Below, one piece after another: positions 18,105-26,780 of a DNA stretch of 64,000 bases (position 1 is the first letter of the stretch; each line of letters begins with the position of its first letter). A program made the position numbers and the translations under genes. The DNA is from NP936 sp002726085. Lineage in GTDB: Bacteria; Acidobacteriota; Vicinamibacteria; Vicinamibacterales; UBA8438. Where the stretch lies: NCBI GenBank assembly GCA_036012905.1, contig DASCQF010000015.1:1-64000 (forward strand). The letters are read 5' to 3'. Below the pieces are notes generated by a model. That model was not told the DNA's origin. It saw only the letters and a list, made by a program, of their open reading frames with translations, and searched no databases.

Positions 18105-19508
18105 CTACTGATCGTTGCTGGACCGCCTCGCGCGCCGGTCAGCGATGATCTGCTCGTAGTCCTCGTCGGTCAGATACGTCAGGTTCACGTGTGCGTGATA
18201 CATCTCGTCGTAGCTGCGCTGCCCCCAGCCGACCCACTGCGTCGCGTCCGGATTGGCTCGGTTCGCCGCGGTGTTGTCGTGCACGGCGGTCAGATGGATG
18301 ACGGTGCCCTTCGGCAGCACCGGCGCCGAGTCGTCCGTGTAGACGTAGTTCACGTGCCAGTTGAAGTCGAAGTTCGCCACGTGGCTCAGCATCTCGACCC
18401 GCCCGTTCGGGTGGATCGCCTCCATCGACATCGCCTTCCCACGGATATGCATATGCGGCTGGTAGTTCTCAAGCCGGGCAGGCGCCCGTAGCGGCACATA
18501 CGCGTGGTGGGTCGTGACCTTCCCGGGCGGAATATCCAGCGTCGCCATCGACTGCTGCACGCCAAGCGCGCTGGCGTAGACCCGATACTTGGGCACGTAG
18601 CCCTTCGGATGGAACCAGACACCCAGATCCGTCTGCGTCGTGATTTCCTCGCCCACCGAGTGATAGTGGTTGTCGAAGGCGATCCGCGACCCGGCTTTCA
18701 GCAGCTTGCCAGTGTTGTCACGAAACACGTCACCGATCTTCCCGACGGCGAACTCCGTCAGATAGCTGCCCTGACCGGGCACGTCGACGACAGGCTCGAA
18801 GTCGCCCGGCTCCTCCTCCTGCTGCAGATACACCACCGCGTGATGGGTGACGCGACGCCCAACCAGCGACGGCCGCACCTCCATGCCGGTCACCCACCGG
18901 TCTTCGGTCAACCCGGTCTCGACGACCGGCGTCCACCACTGGTCCTGCCCTGCGGCGGCCTGAGTCCACGGTGTCGAGCTCACGATGAGATCCGGCTCCC
19001 GGCCGTAGGTCTCGCTCAGATGCCAGACGTTGTCGTCGGGCCAGTCGACCGGGGGCGGCAGGTCGGCCGGGTTGCCGCGCGGCGCGCCGGCATCGACCCA
19101 GCGAGCGATGACGTCGATCTCGGCGTCGCTCAGGGATTTGTCGTTCTGGAAGTCCTGGATACCAACTGTCTTGTCCATGTGCCAGGGCGGCATCACGCGC
19201 CCGACCACTTTCTCCCGGACCGCCCGCGCCCAGGGTCTGACCTCGGCGTAGGTCATCAGCGACATCGGTCCCATCTGCCCGGTGCGATGACAGCCCTGAC
19301 AGCTCCGCTGCAGAATCGGTGCGACATCTCGGGTGAACGTCACGTCACTCGTCTGGGCCTGCGCAGGCCCGACGGCGGCCATCACGACCGCTGCCATTGA
19401 CAGGACGACCCACTCCGCAGGCTGAAAGCGACGGCGAAGCCCAGCGGCTCCTCCTGTCTCCTGTCTCCGGCTTCCTGTCTCCTGGACCGTCCCTCTCGTG
19501 AATGTCAT
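18105..19508 (-). CDS. Exported cytochrome c/copper type II monooxygenase-like protein
   Basis: A 467-residue protein. After a Sec signal (VVLSMAAVVMAAVGPAQAQ) comes a cytochrome c module with heme motif CQGCH (residues 70-74). A C-terminal module follows with His clusters THHAVVYLQ, FDNHYHSVGE and NYQPHMHIRGK, which resemble the copper ligands of ascorbate-dependent type II monooxygenases. Such fusions are frequent in Acidobacteriota and Planctomycetes; the substrate is unknown. The ATG at 19508 has AGGAGACGGTG before it. Residues 9-20 (QETGSRRQETGG) are encoded by a heptanucleotide repeat array, an odd insertion in the n-region of the signal peptide. Confidence 0.85.
   Translation of the reverse strand: MTFTRGTVQETGSRRQETGGAAGLRRRFQPAEWVVLSMAAVVMAAVGPAQAQTSDVTFTRDVAPILQRSCQGCHRTGQMGPMSLMTYAEVRPWARAVREKVVGRVMPPWHMDKTVGIQDFQNDKSLSDAEIDVIARWVDAGAPRGNPADLPPPVDWPDDNVWHLSETYGREPDLIVSSTPWTQAAAGQDQWWTPVVETGLTEDRWVTGMEVRPSLVGRRVTHHAVVYLQQEEEPGDFEPVVDVPGQGSYLTEFAVGKIGDVFRDNTGKLLKAGSRIAFDNHYHSVGEEITTQTDLGVWFHPKGYVPKYRVYASALGVQQSMATLDIPPGKVTTHHAYVPLRAPARLENYQPHMHIRGKAMSMEAIHPNGRVEMLSHVANFDFNWHVNYVYTDDSAPVLPKGTVIHLTAVHDNTAANRANPDATQWVGWGQRSYDEMYHAHVNLTYLTDEDYEQIIADRRARRSSNDQ
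19452..19486. repeat. Heptanucleotide repeat array (TCCTGTC-type)x5, inside a coding start
   Basis: Five 7-mers: TCCTGTC, TCCTGTC, TCCGGCT, TCCTGTC, TCCTGGA. They fall within the first codons of the cytochrome c/copper protein gene, which reads the complement. Confidence 0.85.
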
Positions 19509-19627
19509 CACCGTCTCCTGTCAATCCACCCCGGCACCAAGGTGTCCGGGGCAGCCTTCCCCCACAGATGTCCGGTGTCCGACCGTGGCTGGCCTCGCGG
19601 CCCATCCCACGGCATTCTCGCTCGCGC

Positions 19628-20515
19628 CTACCGCACGGTGACGGTCACGAACCCATTCGTCCAGCAGCAGAAGAATCCGCCGGCCATGATCGCGGCCTGT
19701 CCCCCGGAATCATCCCACGCCAGCACGCGCAGCACATATGCTCCCGGCTCACTGAACGTCGCCGTGGTCGTTGCCGCGCCTGCCCCGTCGATCGTCGGAG
19801 CCGTCTGATCGAAGACGACATCGCCCGCCCCCCGGTACTTGCTCCACACTACGCCGAATCGCGCCGGCCGACCGACCGCCCGCGCCTTCCGCACGCCGTC
19901 GTCGGTCGCCCACACAATGACGGCGGTTGGCGCCGATACGGCCGCCGTCAAAGCCGAGCGCACCCCCAGCGGTCCTTGCCCTGGATCGGCGTCCGGCCCG
20001 CCGAATCTGAGCACGGGAGGCATGTTGCCACTGGTCACCTCTTCGAGCGCGGTGATCTCCCAGCCCGGTCTCAGATGGCCCGGAATCGCAATGGCCTCAC
20101 CGTGGGCCGTCAAGCTCCATGTCAGCTGCCGCTCGCCGAAATCGCCCGGCACGACGACCGCGAACACACCGGTCTGGCGTCGGGGCAGGAAATGGGTGGG
20201 TTGTCCCTGGTCGGCCGGTCCCGGCTCGAACCGGTTGTCTGGCCCAATCGGAATGTCGAGGTACTCTTCGTAGTTCCGGTTGAAATAGCCGAACACGAGG
20301 CTGAACGTGCCGTCCGGATTCGAGTACCAGCCCTCAAACGATGCCGACACGCTCTGCCCGACCGTGTGCGGTATCGGCGCGTCGGCCCGCGTGTCCTGCG
20401 CACCGGCCGACGCCGGCGCACTGGCCAGGACGACACTCAGGCCGAGCCCCGCGCACCGCCGTCTCGAACCGCTCGTCGATTGCGCCTGCACGATACCTGA
20501 GATCTTGGTCGACAC
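19628..20515 (-). CDS. Secreted protein of unknown function
   Basis: A 295-residue protein if the GTG at 20515 is used. It has a basic n-region SRRRCAGLG and hydrophobic LSVVLASAPASAGAQ, then a mostly beta mature part with GWYSNPDGTFSLVFGYFNRN, LDIPIGPDN, THFLPRRQTGVFAVVVP and a C-terminal GAYVLRVLAWDDSGG. The last block looks like an Ig-like or PKD-like strand set. I do not recognise a named family. It sits directly downstream of the spondin gene's divergent start and next to the cytochrome c/copper gene on the same strand, so a shared role is possible. The start is uncertain; the frame is open for a further 56 codons. Confidence 0.6.
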   Translation of the reverse strand: MSTKISGIVQAQSTSGSRRRCAGLGLSVVLASAPASAGAQDTRADAPIPHTVGQSVSASFEGWYSNPDGTFSLVFGYFNRNYEEYLDIPIGPDNRFEPGPADQGQPTHFLPRRQTGVFAVVVPGDFGERQLTWSLTAHGEAIAIPGHLRPGWEITALEEVTSGNMPPVLRFGGPDADPGQGPLGVRSALTAAVSAPTAVIVWATDDGVRKARAVGRPARFGVVWSKYRGAGDVVFDQTAPTIDGAGAATTTATFSEPGAYVLRVLAWDDSGGQAAIMAGGFFCCWTNGFVTVTVR

Positions 20516-20599
20516 CCGCGAGCGTGTCAACGGTCGTATGCCGGCAGCCACAGAACGCCGTTCGGGCGCTCGTTGATCTAATTGTGACTGGCTGAGAAA

Positions 20600-21793
20600 A
20601 TGCCCCCCATGAAGCGAGCTTCGGGGTCCCCTGTTCACGCGATGAGAGGCTGCCCGCTGCCCCGACAGACGCGAGTCAATCACGGCAGCACGATCCTTGT
20701 GCTCGCGCTCGTCGCAGCGTGCGGTGGCCCGAACCCGACGTCGCCTACCGCCGCAATGACTCCCTCTCCCACCAGCGTGTCCGCGACCAGCTTGCTCGCG
20801 ATGGCCCTTGGATCATTTGCAACGGCGCCGGACACCGCCACGCTGAAAGTGACCGCGCCGGCGGCACTATCGCCGCTCACCGACCTCGTGCTCGAGGACC
20901 TGCGGGCGACGCTGACCGTTTCGAGCGCGATGGGCCAGTTCGTCGAGGCCCCGGATCTGCGTCTGGGCTTCGCGGTGTGGGAAGTCGCGAGCGACGGTGC
21001 CACGAGCTTGATCGAAGCGGTCGACGTGCCGCAGTCGCACCCCACGACCGTTTACAGCGTGACCACCGCGCTCGCCGACGACACTCAGTACCGCTGGCGC
21101 GCTCGGGTCCTGTTCGATGGCGCCTACGGACCATGGTCGGCGTGGGCCAGCTTCCGCACCCCGCCCCCGCCGCCTGCGCCTCCCCCCCCGCCGCCGCCGG
21201 TGGCCGCCCCCCAGGCTCGTTACATCGCGATTTTCGAAGCGGACTGGAGCGCCGCAACGCACCCGCAGGACTTTCCCGGCCTGCCCCACTTCTCCCCGCT
21301 GATCGGGGCGACACATCCTGCAAACACGCGATTCTGGCAGCCCGGTGCCCCGGCGTCGGCCGGCATCGAGCGGATGGCGGAGGAAGGCAGCCAGTCGCCA
21401 CTCGACGCCGAGATCGCCGAGGCGCAGGCCACCGGCGAGGCGGAGACGCTCTTCCGCGGTGGCGGCCTCTCGCCGTCGCCCGGTGTGGAGACCGTCGAGT
21501 TCGAGACCACCTCGGGGTCCCCCTACGTCACGCTTGTCTCGATGCTGGCGCCCAGCCCCGACTGGTTCGTCGGCGTGTCGGCGCTTCCGCTAATCGCCAA
21601 TGGCGAGTGGCGCAAAGAAGTGGTCGTCGAGCTGTTCCCCTGGGACGCCGGCACCGATAGCGGACCGAGCTACGAATCGGCTGATGCCGACTTGGTGCCG
21701 CCGGTCCCGATCTCGGCGCTCGAGAGCGCCCCGGTGGTCGTCAACGGGTCGGTGCCCCCAATCGGCCGGTTCATATTTCGACGACTCCCGTAG
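20600..21793 (+). CDS. Spondin-domain lipoprotein with Fn3-like and proline-rich linker
   Basis: A 397-residue predicted lipoprotein: STILVLALVAACGG has a Cys at the lipobox. A fibronectin-III-like stretch (DDTQYRWRARVLFDGAYGPWS) is followed by a run of prolines at about 186-200. A C-terminal spondin_N-like domain follows: HFSPLIGATHPANTRFW, ERMAEEGSQSPLDAEI, VSMLAPSPDWFVGVS and FPWDAGTDSGPSYES. In animals this fold is found in F-spondin; bacterial copies are surface proteins of unknown role. The ATG at 20600 is the first of several; one later ATG also leaves the lipobox intact. Confidence 0.8.
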   Translation: MPPMKRASGSPVHAMRGCPLPRQTRVNHGSTILVLALVAACGGPNPTSPTAAMTPSPTSVSATSLLAMALGSFATAPDTATLKVTAPAALSPLTDLVLEDLRATLTVSSAMGQFVEAPDLRLGFAVWEVASDGATSLIEAVDVPQSHPTTVYSVTTALADDTQYRWRARVLFDGAYGPWSAWASFRTPPPPPAPPPPPPPVAAPQARYIAIFEADWSAATHPQDFPGLPHFSPLIGATHPANTRFWQPGAPASAGIERMAEEGSQSPLDAEIAEAQATGEAETLFRGGGLSPSPGVETVEFETTSGSPYVTLVSMLAPSPDWFVGVSALPLIANGEWRKEVVVELFPWDAGTDSGPSYESADADLVPPVPISALESAPVVVNGSVPPIGRFIFRRLP

Positions 21794-21851
21794 CGGCATG
21801 ACCGTGAAACCCTATACTTGGGTGACACGGTCGACACACCAAGTCGAAGCG

Positions 21852-23465
21852 ATGAAGAAGACAACAACCGAGCCCACGACACAGCCCGGAAGCGCGGGGC
21901 ACACGACCGTGTCCGGGCGCCCCATCAAGGCGCTCTACACCGCCGATGACATCGCCGAGGTGCCCGCGCCAGAGGCGCCGGGGCAATTCCCCTACACACG
22001 GGGCATTCATGCCAGCGGCTACGCGGGCAAGCTCTGGACCATGCGACAGTTCTCCGGATTCGGCACACCGGAGCAGACCAATCAGCGCTACAAGGACCTG
22101 CTGGCCGCTGGTGGCACCGGCCTCAGTGTGGCATTCGACCTGCCCACGCTGATGGGACGCGACCCAGACCATCCGCTTGCGCTGGGCGAAGTCGGCAAAT
22201 GCGGGGTCAGCATCGCCTCCCTCGCCGACATGGAGCGACTGTTCGACGGCATCGTGCTCGAAGACGTGACCACATCGATGACGATCAACTCTCCTGCGGC
22301 CATGATCTTCGCGATGTATCTCGTCGTAGCCGAGCGGCAGGGAGCACGGTGGGACAAGCTCTCCGGCACGATTCAGAACGACATCCTGAAGGAGTACATC
22401 GCGCAGAAGGAGTACATCTATCCGCCGCGCCCCTCCATGCGTCTCGTGACCGACACGTTCGGCTTCTGCGCAAGCGAGGTGCCGCGCTGGAACACCATCT
22501 CGGTGAGCGGCTATCACATTCGCGAGGCCGGGGCGACGGCGCTGCAAGAGTTGGCGTTCACCCTCCGTGACGGCATCGAGTATGTGCAATACGGCGTCGA
22601 CGCCGGACTCGCCGTCGACAGCTTCGTGCCGCGCATCTCGTTCTTCTTCAACGCGCACAACGACTTCTTCGAGGAGATTGCCAAGTATCGAGCAGCACGG
22701 ACATTGTGGGCGACGGTCATGCGCGAGCGGTTCGGCGCGACCGACGAGCGGTCGTGGAAGCTGCGCTTTCACACGCAGACGGCCGGTGTGTCTCTGACGG
22801 CCCAGCAGCCCTACAACAACGTCGTGCGGACCGCGATCCAGGCGCTGGCCGGCGTGCTGGGCGGCACCAACTCGCTGCACACCAACTCGCTCGACGAAGC
22901 GCTGTCGCTGCCGACACGCGAGGCGGCGTTGCTTGCGCTCCGGACCCAGCAAGTCATGGCCCACGAGAGCGGCGTGACTGCGTTCGTGGACCCGCTGGGC
23001 GGCTCGTATCTCGTGGAGCGCCTGACGCAGGACATGGAGGCCGGCGCGCGCGACTACTTCCAGCAGATCGATGACCTGGGCGGCATGGTGGCGGCGATCG
23101 AACAGGGCTATCCGCAGCGCGAGATCGCCGAGAGCGCCTATCGGTTTCAGCGGGAAGTCGAGGATGGCGAGCAGACCATTGTCGGCGTCAACCGCTTTAC
23201 GGACGATGACGAGACCGGCGTACAGACGCTCTACCTCGACGAGGGCACAGCCGAGGCGCAGTGCGCACGGGTGGCCGAGCTGCGCGATACCCGCGACACC
23301 GCCGCCGTGGACGGGGCCCTCGACCGCTTGCGGCACGCCGCCCTCGGCGCCGACAACCTCATGCTGCCCCTGCTCGACGCGGTCCGGGCCTACGCGACGG
23401 TCGGCGAGATGTGCGACGCGCTCCGCGATGTCTGGGGAGAGTATGAGGAGTCAGCATCAGTCTGA
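21852..23465 (+). CDS. Methylmalonyl-CoA mutase family, large (catalytic) subunit
   Basis: A 537-residue acyl-CoA mutase catalytic domain. Visible blocks are YTRGIHASGYAGKLWTMRQF, GGTGLSVAFDLPTLMGRDPD, TSMTINSPAAMIFAMY, QNDILKEYIAQKEYIYPPRP, WNTISVSGYHIREAGA and LHTNSLDEALSLPT. The B12-binding domain (DxHxxG) is absent, so a separate small subunit is needed, as in two-gene methylmalonyl- or isobutyryl-CoA mutases; none is in the window. It isomerises a branched or linear acyl-CoA by a radical mechanism. The acyl-CoA dehydrogenase gene follows after 27 bases. The ATG at 21852 was chosen as the natural MKKTTTEP start; one at 21798 is possible. Confidence 0.88.
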   Translation: MKKTTTEPTTQPGSAGHTTVSGRPIKALYTADDIAEVPAPEAPGQFPYTRGIHASGYAGKLWTMRQFSGFGTPEQTNQRYKDLLAAGGTGLSVAFDLPTLMGRDPDHPLALGEVGKCGVSIASLADMERLFDGIVLEDVTTSMTINSPAAMIFAMYLVVAERQGARWDKLSGTIQNDILKEYIAQKEYIYPPRPSMRLVTDTFGFCASEVPRWNTISVSGYHIREAGATALQELAFTLRDGIEYVQYGVDAGLAVDSFVPRISFFFNAHNDFFEEIAKYRAARTLWATVMRERFGATDERSWKLRFHTQTAGVSLTAQQPYNNVVRTAIQALAGVLGGTNSLHTNSLDEALSLPTREAALLALRTQQVMAHESGVTAFVDPLGGSYLVERLTQDMEAGARDYFQQIDDLGGMVAAIEQGYPQREIAESAYRFQREVEDGEQTIVGVNRFTDDDETGVQTLYLDEGTAEAQCARVAELRDTRDTAAVDGALDRLRHAALGADNLMLPLLDAVRAYATVGEMCDALRDVWGEYEESASV

Positions 23466-23480
23466 CTTCTGACTTCTGAA
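23461..23480. repeat. Short heptanucleotide array (TCTGACT-type)
   Basis: Two TCTGACT units and a degenerate third overlap the mutase stop codon and fill the spacer before the acyl-CoA dehydrogenase gene. Confidence 0.6.
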
Positions 23481-23492
23481 GAGAGCCACCCC

Positions 23493-24677
23493 ATGCCCGA
23501 CATCCTAGACCTCGCCCAGTCGCCACCATTGACCCAGCTCTCCGAGGACGAACAGTTGCTCCGTGCCAACGTCCGGGCATTCGCGGAAGCGGAAGTCGCA
23601 CCGCATGTCCGTGAGATGGACAAACAGGCCACCATTCCGCGCGCCCTGATCGACCAGCTTTTCGACCTTGGGGTCATGGCCATCGAGATCCCCGAGACGT
23701 TTGGCGGCGCCGGCGCACACTTCTTCCTGTCGGTCATCGCCATCGAGGAGCTGTCGCGAGTCGACCCGTCGGTGGCCGTGCTGGTGGACGTGCAGAACAC
23801 GCTGGTCATCACTGCGCTGCTGAAGTGGGGGTCGAGCGACGTCAAGGAGCGGTTCCTCCCACGGCTGGCCAGCGACACGCTCGGGGCCTATGCGTTGTCG
23901 GAGGCGGGTTCTGGAAGTGACGCCTTCGCGCTGACGACCCGCGCCGTGGAGGACGCCGCCGGTGACGGCTACGTCCTGAGCGGACGCAAGCTCTGGATTA
24001 CCAACGCCAGCGAGGCCGGTCTCTTTATCGTGTTGGCCAACGCCAACCCGGAGGCCGGATATCGCGGCATCACGGCGTTCCTCATCGAGCGCGACCGGCC
24101 CGGCCTCCAGATCGGCAAGAAGGAGGACAAGCTCGGCATCCGCGCCAGCAGCACCTGTGAGCTGCTGCTCGACGAGTGCCGCGTGCCAAAGGCCAACATC
24201 CTGGGAGAGCTAGGACGCGGCTACAAAGTGGCGATCGAAACGCTGAACGAGGGGCGGATCGGCATCGGCGCGCAGATGGTGGGTCTGGCGCAGGGCGCGC
24301 TGGACCACGCGCTGGCCTACGTGCAGGAACGGAGGCAGTTCGGCACGGCGATCGCGGAGTTCCAGGCGGTGCAGTTCCAGTTGGCCCAGGCGCAGACCGA
24401 GCTCGAGATGGCGCGGTTGGGAGTCTATAACGCCGCCCGCCTGCGCGACGCCGGCCGGGGGTTTCTGACCGAAGCGGCCATGGCGAAGCTCTTTTCCTCC
24501 CAGGTGGCCGAGCGTGTCACGTCGCTCGCGCTGCAACTGTTCGGTGGCGTGGGGTATACCAAAGACTGTCCGGTCGAGAAGCTCTACCGCGACGCGAAGG
24601 TCGGCCAGATCTACGAAGGCACTTCGAACATGCAGCTGCAAACGATCGCCAAACGGATCATGCAGCCAAAAGGGTAG
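23493..24677 (+). CDS. Acyl-CoA dehydrogenase (short/branched-chain type)
   Basis: A 394-residue flavin dehydrogenase. The N-terminal helical part has LLRANVRAFAEAEVAPHVREM, the FAD/substrate segment has YALSEAGSGSDAFAL and KLWITNASEAGLF, and the C-terminal domain has QLFGGVGYTKDCPVEKLYRD. The catalytic base is the Glu in IYEGTSN at about 375, as in short- and branched-chain enzymes. It introduces the alpha,beta double bond of an acyl-CoA. Coupling with the acyl-CoA mutase just upstream suggests use in branched-chain amino acid or propionate-type breakdown (inference). A GAAGAGAG sequence precedes the ATG. Confidence 0.92.
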   Translation: MPDILDLAQSPPLTQLSEDEQLLRANVRAFAEAEVAPHVREMDKQATIPRALIDQLFDLGVMAIEIPETFGGAGAHFFLSVIAIEELSRVDPSVAVLVDVQNTLVITALLKWGSSDVKERFLPRLASDTLGAYALSEAGSGSDAFALTTRAVEDAAGDGYVLSGRKLWITNASEAGLFIVLANANPEAGYRGITAFLIERDRPGLQIGKKEDKLGIRASSTCELLLDECRVPKANILGELGRGYKVAIETLNEGRIGIGAQMVGLAQGALDHALAYVQERRQFGTAIAEFQAVQFQLAQAQTELEMARLGVYNAARLRDAGRGFLTEAAMAKLFSSQVAERVTSLALQLFGGVGYTKDCPVEKLYRDAKVGQIYEGTSNMQLQTIAKRIMQPKG

Positions 24678-24679
24678 CT

Positions 24680-25558
24680 GTGCGAGTGATCGTGAGACGG
24701 CCTCGGCGACAGCGAACGGGCACGTTCCGGCGGTGGGTTGCCGGAACTGTCGGCACCGCCCTGCTGGTCCTCACCATGCCGCCGGGCGTCGCGCAGGAGC
24801 GACCGCGAATCAACCGGCTAATCGAGACACTCGAGCAGGGCCGGCCGGCGATCTCCAGCGACGTCTGGGTCTTCATCGACCAGGAGCACGGACCCTATCT
24901 CATCGACCAGCTCGGAAACCGTCTGCGCGACCTCGCGGCATCCAGAAACGACGACGGGCAGCAACGTCTGGCGCCGATGGTTCGGGTCCCGACCGAGGGC
25001 GACCAGAATGTGCGCTGGGTGATCAAGCAGGTGCTGGAACGAGGCGCAATGGGCATCATCGTCCCGCAGGTCGAGAACGCGGCACAAGCGTTGAAGATCG
25101 TGCAGGCGGTACGTTTCCCGCAACGCAGGGAGTCGGCCCACCCCACACCGGTTGGGCGGCGCAGCTTCGCGGGCGCACCGAGAACGTGGGGGTTGCCGGT
25201 CCTCGACTACATCGCCGAGGCCGATGTGTGGCCCCTCAACCCGGCCGGCGAGCTATTTGTCATGCCGATGATCGAGAACGCCGACGGCGTGCGCAACGTC
25301 GGCGAGATCCTCGACGTGCCGGGAGTCGGCGGTGTGCTAATTGGCCCCAGCGACCTCGCGATGGGGCTTGGGGAAGGTCCCTGGTACGCCGGCGGACAGG
25401 CCTTGCGCCCGCCCGACACCCGAGCCGCGATTCAGACGGTTGCCGACGCCTGCGTGGCCCGGAACAAGGCCTGCGGTATGGTCACGTGGACCGAGGACGA
25501 GACGACACAGTATCTCGCCGACGGCTTCCGGATTATCTTCGCTACCTACCGACGATAA
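24680..25558 (+). CDS. Exported HpcH/HpaI aldolase family protein
   Basis: A 292-residue homologue of the HpcH/HpaI aldolases. It keeps RGAMGIIVPQVENAAQA, LFVMPMIENADGVRN and VGGVLIGPSDLAMGLG, the latter two holding the metal-binding Glu and Asp of the class II pyruvate aldolases. Unusually, an N-terminal signal (VAGTVGTALLVLTMPPGVAQ) precedes the barrel, so it should act in the periplasm. These enzymes cleave or form 4-hydroxy-2-ketoacids. The GTG at 24680 lies 2 bases after the acyl-CoA dehydrogenase stop, giving one operon with the mutase gene. Confidence 0.82.
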   Translation: MRVIVRRPRRQRTGTFRRWVAGTVGTALLVLTMPPGVAQERPRINRLIETLEQGRPAISSDVWVFIDQEHGPYLIDQLGNRLRDLAASRNDDGQQRLAPMVRVPTEGDQNVRWVIKQVLERGAMGIIVPQVENAAQALKIVQAVRFPQRRESAHPTPVGRRSFAGAPRTWGLPVLDYIAEADVWPLNPAGELFVMPMIENADGVRNVGEILDVPGVGGVLIGPSDLAMGLGEGPWYAGGQALRPPDTRAAIQTVADACVARNKACGMVTWTEDETTQYLADGFRIIFATYRR

Positions 25559-25610
25559 CGACTACAACGAAGTTAGAAGTCGTTGAAGATGGCAATGCCC
25601 AGCGATGATC

Positions 25611-25641
25611 TTCTGCCTTCTCACTTCTGACTTCTGCCTTC
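25611..25641. repeat. Heptanucleotide repeat array (TTCTGAC-type)x4
   Basis: Units TTCTGCC, TTCTCAC, TTCTGAC, TTCTGCC and the start of a fifth lie in the convergent spacer between the aldolase and DUF4126 genes. Confidence 0.8.
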
Positions 25642-25653
25642 TTCGGCCGCCTG

Positions 25654-26250
25654 TCACGCGCGCGTAGCGGCTTGCGAGCGACGTCCGAGCCACCGCCAGG
25701 CGGCGCGAGAAATGGTACCGAGGAAGAGGAGCATCAACAGGACCAGGACACTGGTGACCGCGAACGCCGCCACCGGGTAGGTCATTGTCAGGATGCCGAG
25801 CGCAACAACGAACCCGTCCTCGGCTAGACTGAGCACCCAGTTCGACACCGGCTCCGGGCTCGTGTTCGCCGCCGCCCGCGTGCTGGCCTTCGTCAGATGC
25901 GCACCGGCCGCCACTGACCCACCAAGTAGCGCCATCAGACCAGCGGTCATCGGTGTGGCCTCACCCAGTGACGCCACCGCGATGACGGCGCCGCCCAGCG
26001 GGCGGATCAGCGTGTGAACCGCATCCCAGACCGAGTCGACCCAGGGAATCTTGTCGGCGACGAATTCGACCACATAGAGAAGCAGGGCCCCGCCGATGAC
26101 GACGTTGCTGTCGAACAGGGCGAACTGCGACGGCAGCTCGACCCAGCCGAGCCGAGACGTCAGACCGAGGATGGCAACCGTGGCATAGACGTTGACACCG
26201 GCCGCCATGGAGAAACCGAGCGCATGGCCAAGCGTGGCAATCGGCTGCAT
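25654..26250 (-). CDS. DUF4126 membrane protein
   Basis: A 198-residue integral membrane protein. The N-terminal GHALGFSMAAGVNVYATVAI and the repeated LLYVVEFVADKIPWVDSVWD and LRPLGG-type segments fit DUF4126. At least four spans are visible, the last being AVTSVLVLLMLLFLG with a basic tail RAAWRWLGRRS. The role is unknown. The ATG at 26250 is the first codon of the conserved N-terminus. It is convergent with the aldolase gene. Confidence 0.8.
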   Translation of the reverse strand: MQPIATLGHALGFSMAAGVNVYATVAILGLTSRLGWVELPSQFALFDSNVVIGGALLLYVVEFVADKIPWVDSVWDAVHTLIRPLGGAVIAVASLGEATPMTAGLMALLGGSVAAGAHLTKASTRAAANTSPEPVSNWVLSLAEDGFVVALGILTMTYPVAAFAVTSVLVLLMLLFLGTISRAAWRWLGRRSQAATRA

Positions 26251-26365
26251 GGTAGGGGGGCGCTTGCTCTCGTATCGCCCGTCCTCTGTCTTCTATTAGG
26301 GCATACGAGTTTCAGGCGCTCAGGTTTCAGGATCTGGTCAGAAAACGGACGGACACCGACGTGCA

Positions 26366-26620
26366 TCACCTGGCGGACGTGTCGTTGCCTCTCTTCTCGA
26401 GATGTCCGACGATCCCCCACACGAACAGCAGCACGCCGACCAAACCGACCACGATGCCAAACGGCAGCAACATCATGGTGACACCCATGCCCAAACCGAC
26501 GAACATCAGGGCGACACCACCGATGACCGCCAGGATGTGACCAGCCATCCTCTCGCCATGGCGCACGATAGCGTGCACCGCCTCGCCGCTCTTGGTCGTC
26601 ACGCTCGGCATGGTCAACAT
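26366..26620 (-). CDS. Small two-span membrane protein, unknown
   Basis: An 84-residue protein with two hydrophobic stretches (AGHILAVIGGVALMFVGLGM and MMLLPFGIVVGLVGVLLFVW) and a charged N-terminus. I do not recognise it; its shape resembles small envelope-stress or phage-shock accessory proteins, which is only a resemblance. The ATG at 26620 has GGGAGGTGCGCC directly upstream. Confidence 0.6.
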   Translation of the reverse strand: MLTMPSVTTKSGEAVHAIVRHGERMAGHILAVIGGVALMFVGLGMGVTMMLLPFGIVVGLVGVLLFVWGIVGHLEKRGNDTSAR

Positions 26621-26696
26621 GGCGCACCTCCCGGTCTTCTCGATCTAGATTTAGTGCAAAATACGGGCCGTTTGACGGTACGAGACAGGGAGCAGC

Positions 26697-26716
26697 CACG
26701 CCGGAGATCCGGCGTG
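26697..26716. terminator. Perfect 9-bp-stem hairpin in the 26.6-26.8 kb gap
   Basis: CACGCCGGA pairs with TCCGGCGTG across a 2-base centre, in the gap after the ankyrin-gene stop on the minus strand. A TTT tract follows only on the plus strand, so this is a possible but unproven terminator. Confidence 0.35.
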
Positions 26717-26780
26717 TTTGGCGGGTCGGTGGGCGCGCCGGCAGGAGTTTCTTCCGACGTGTGGAACTATTTCCCTGTGG

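Noticed and set aside
20516..20683. Longer N-terminus for the secreted unknown at 19628
   Set aside because: It would overlap the divergent spondin gene and place about 56 unconserved residues before the signal peptide.
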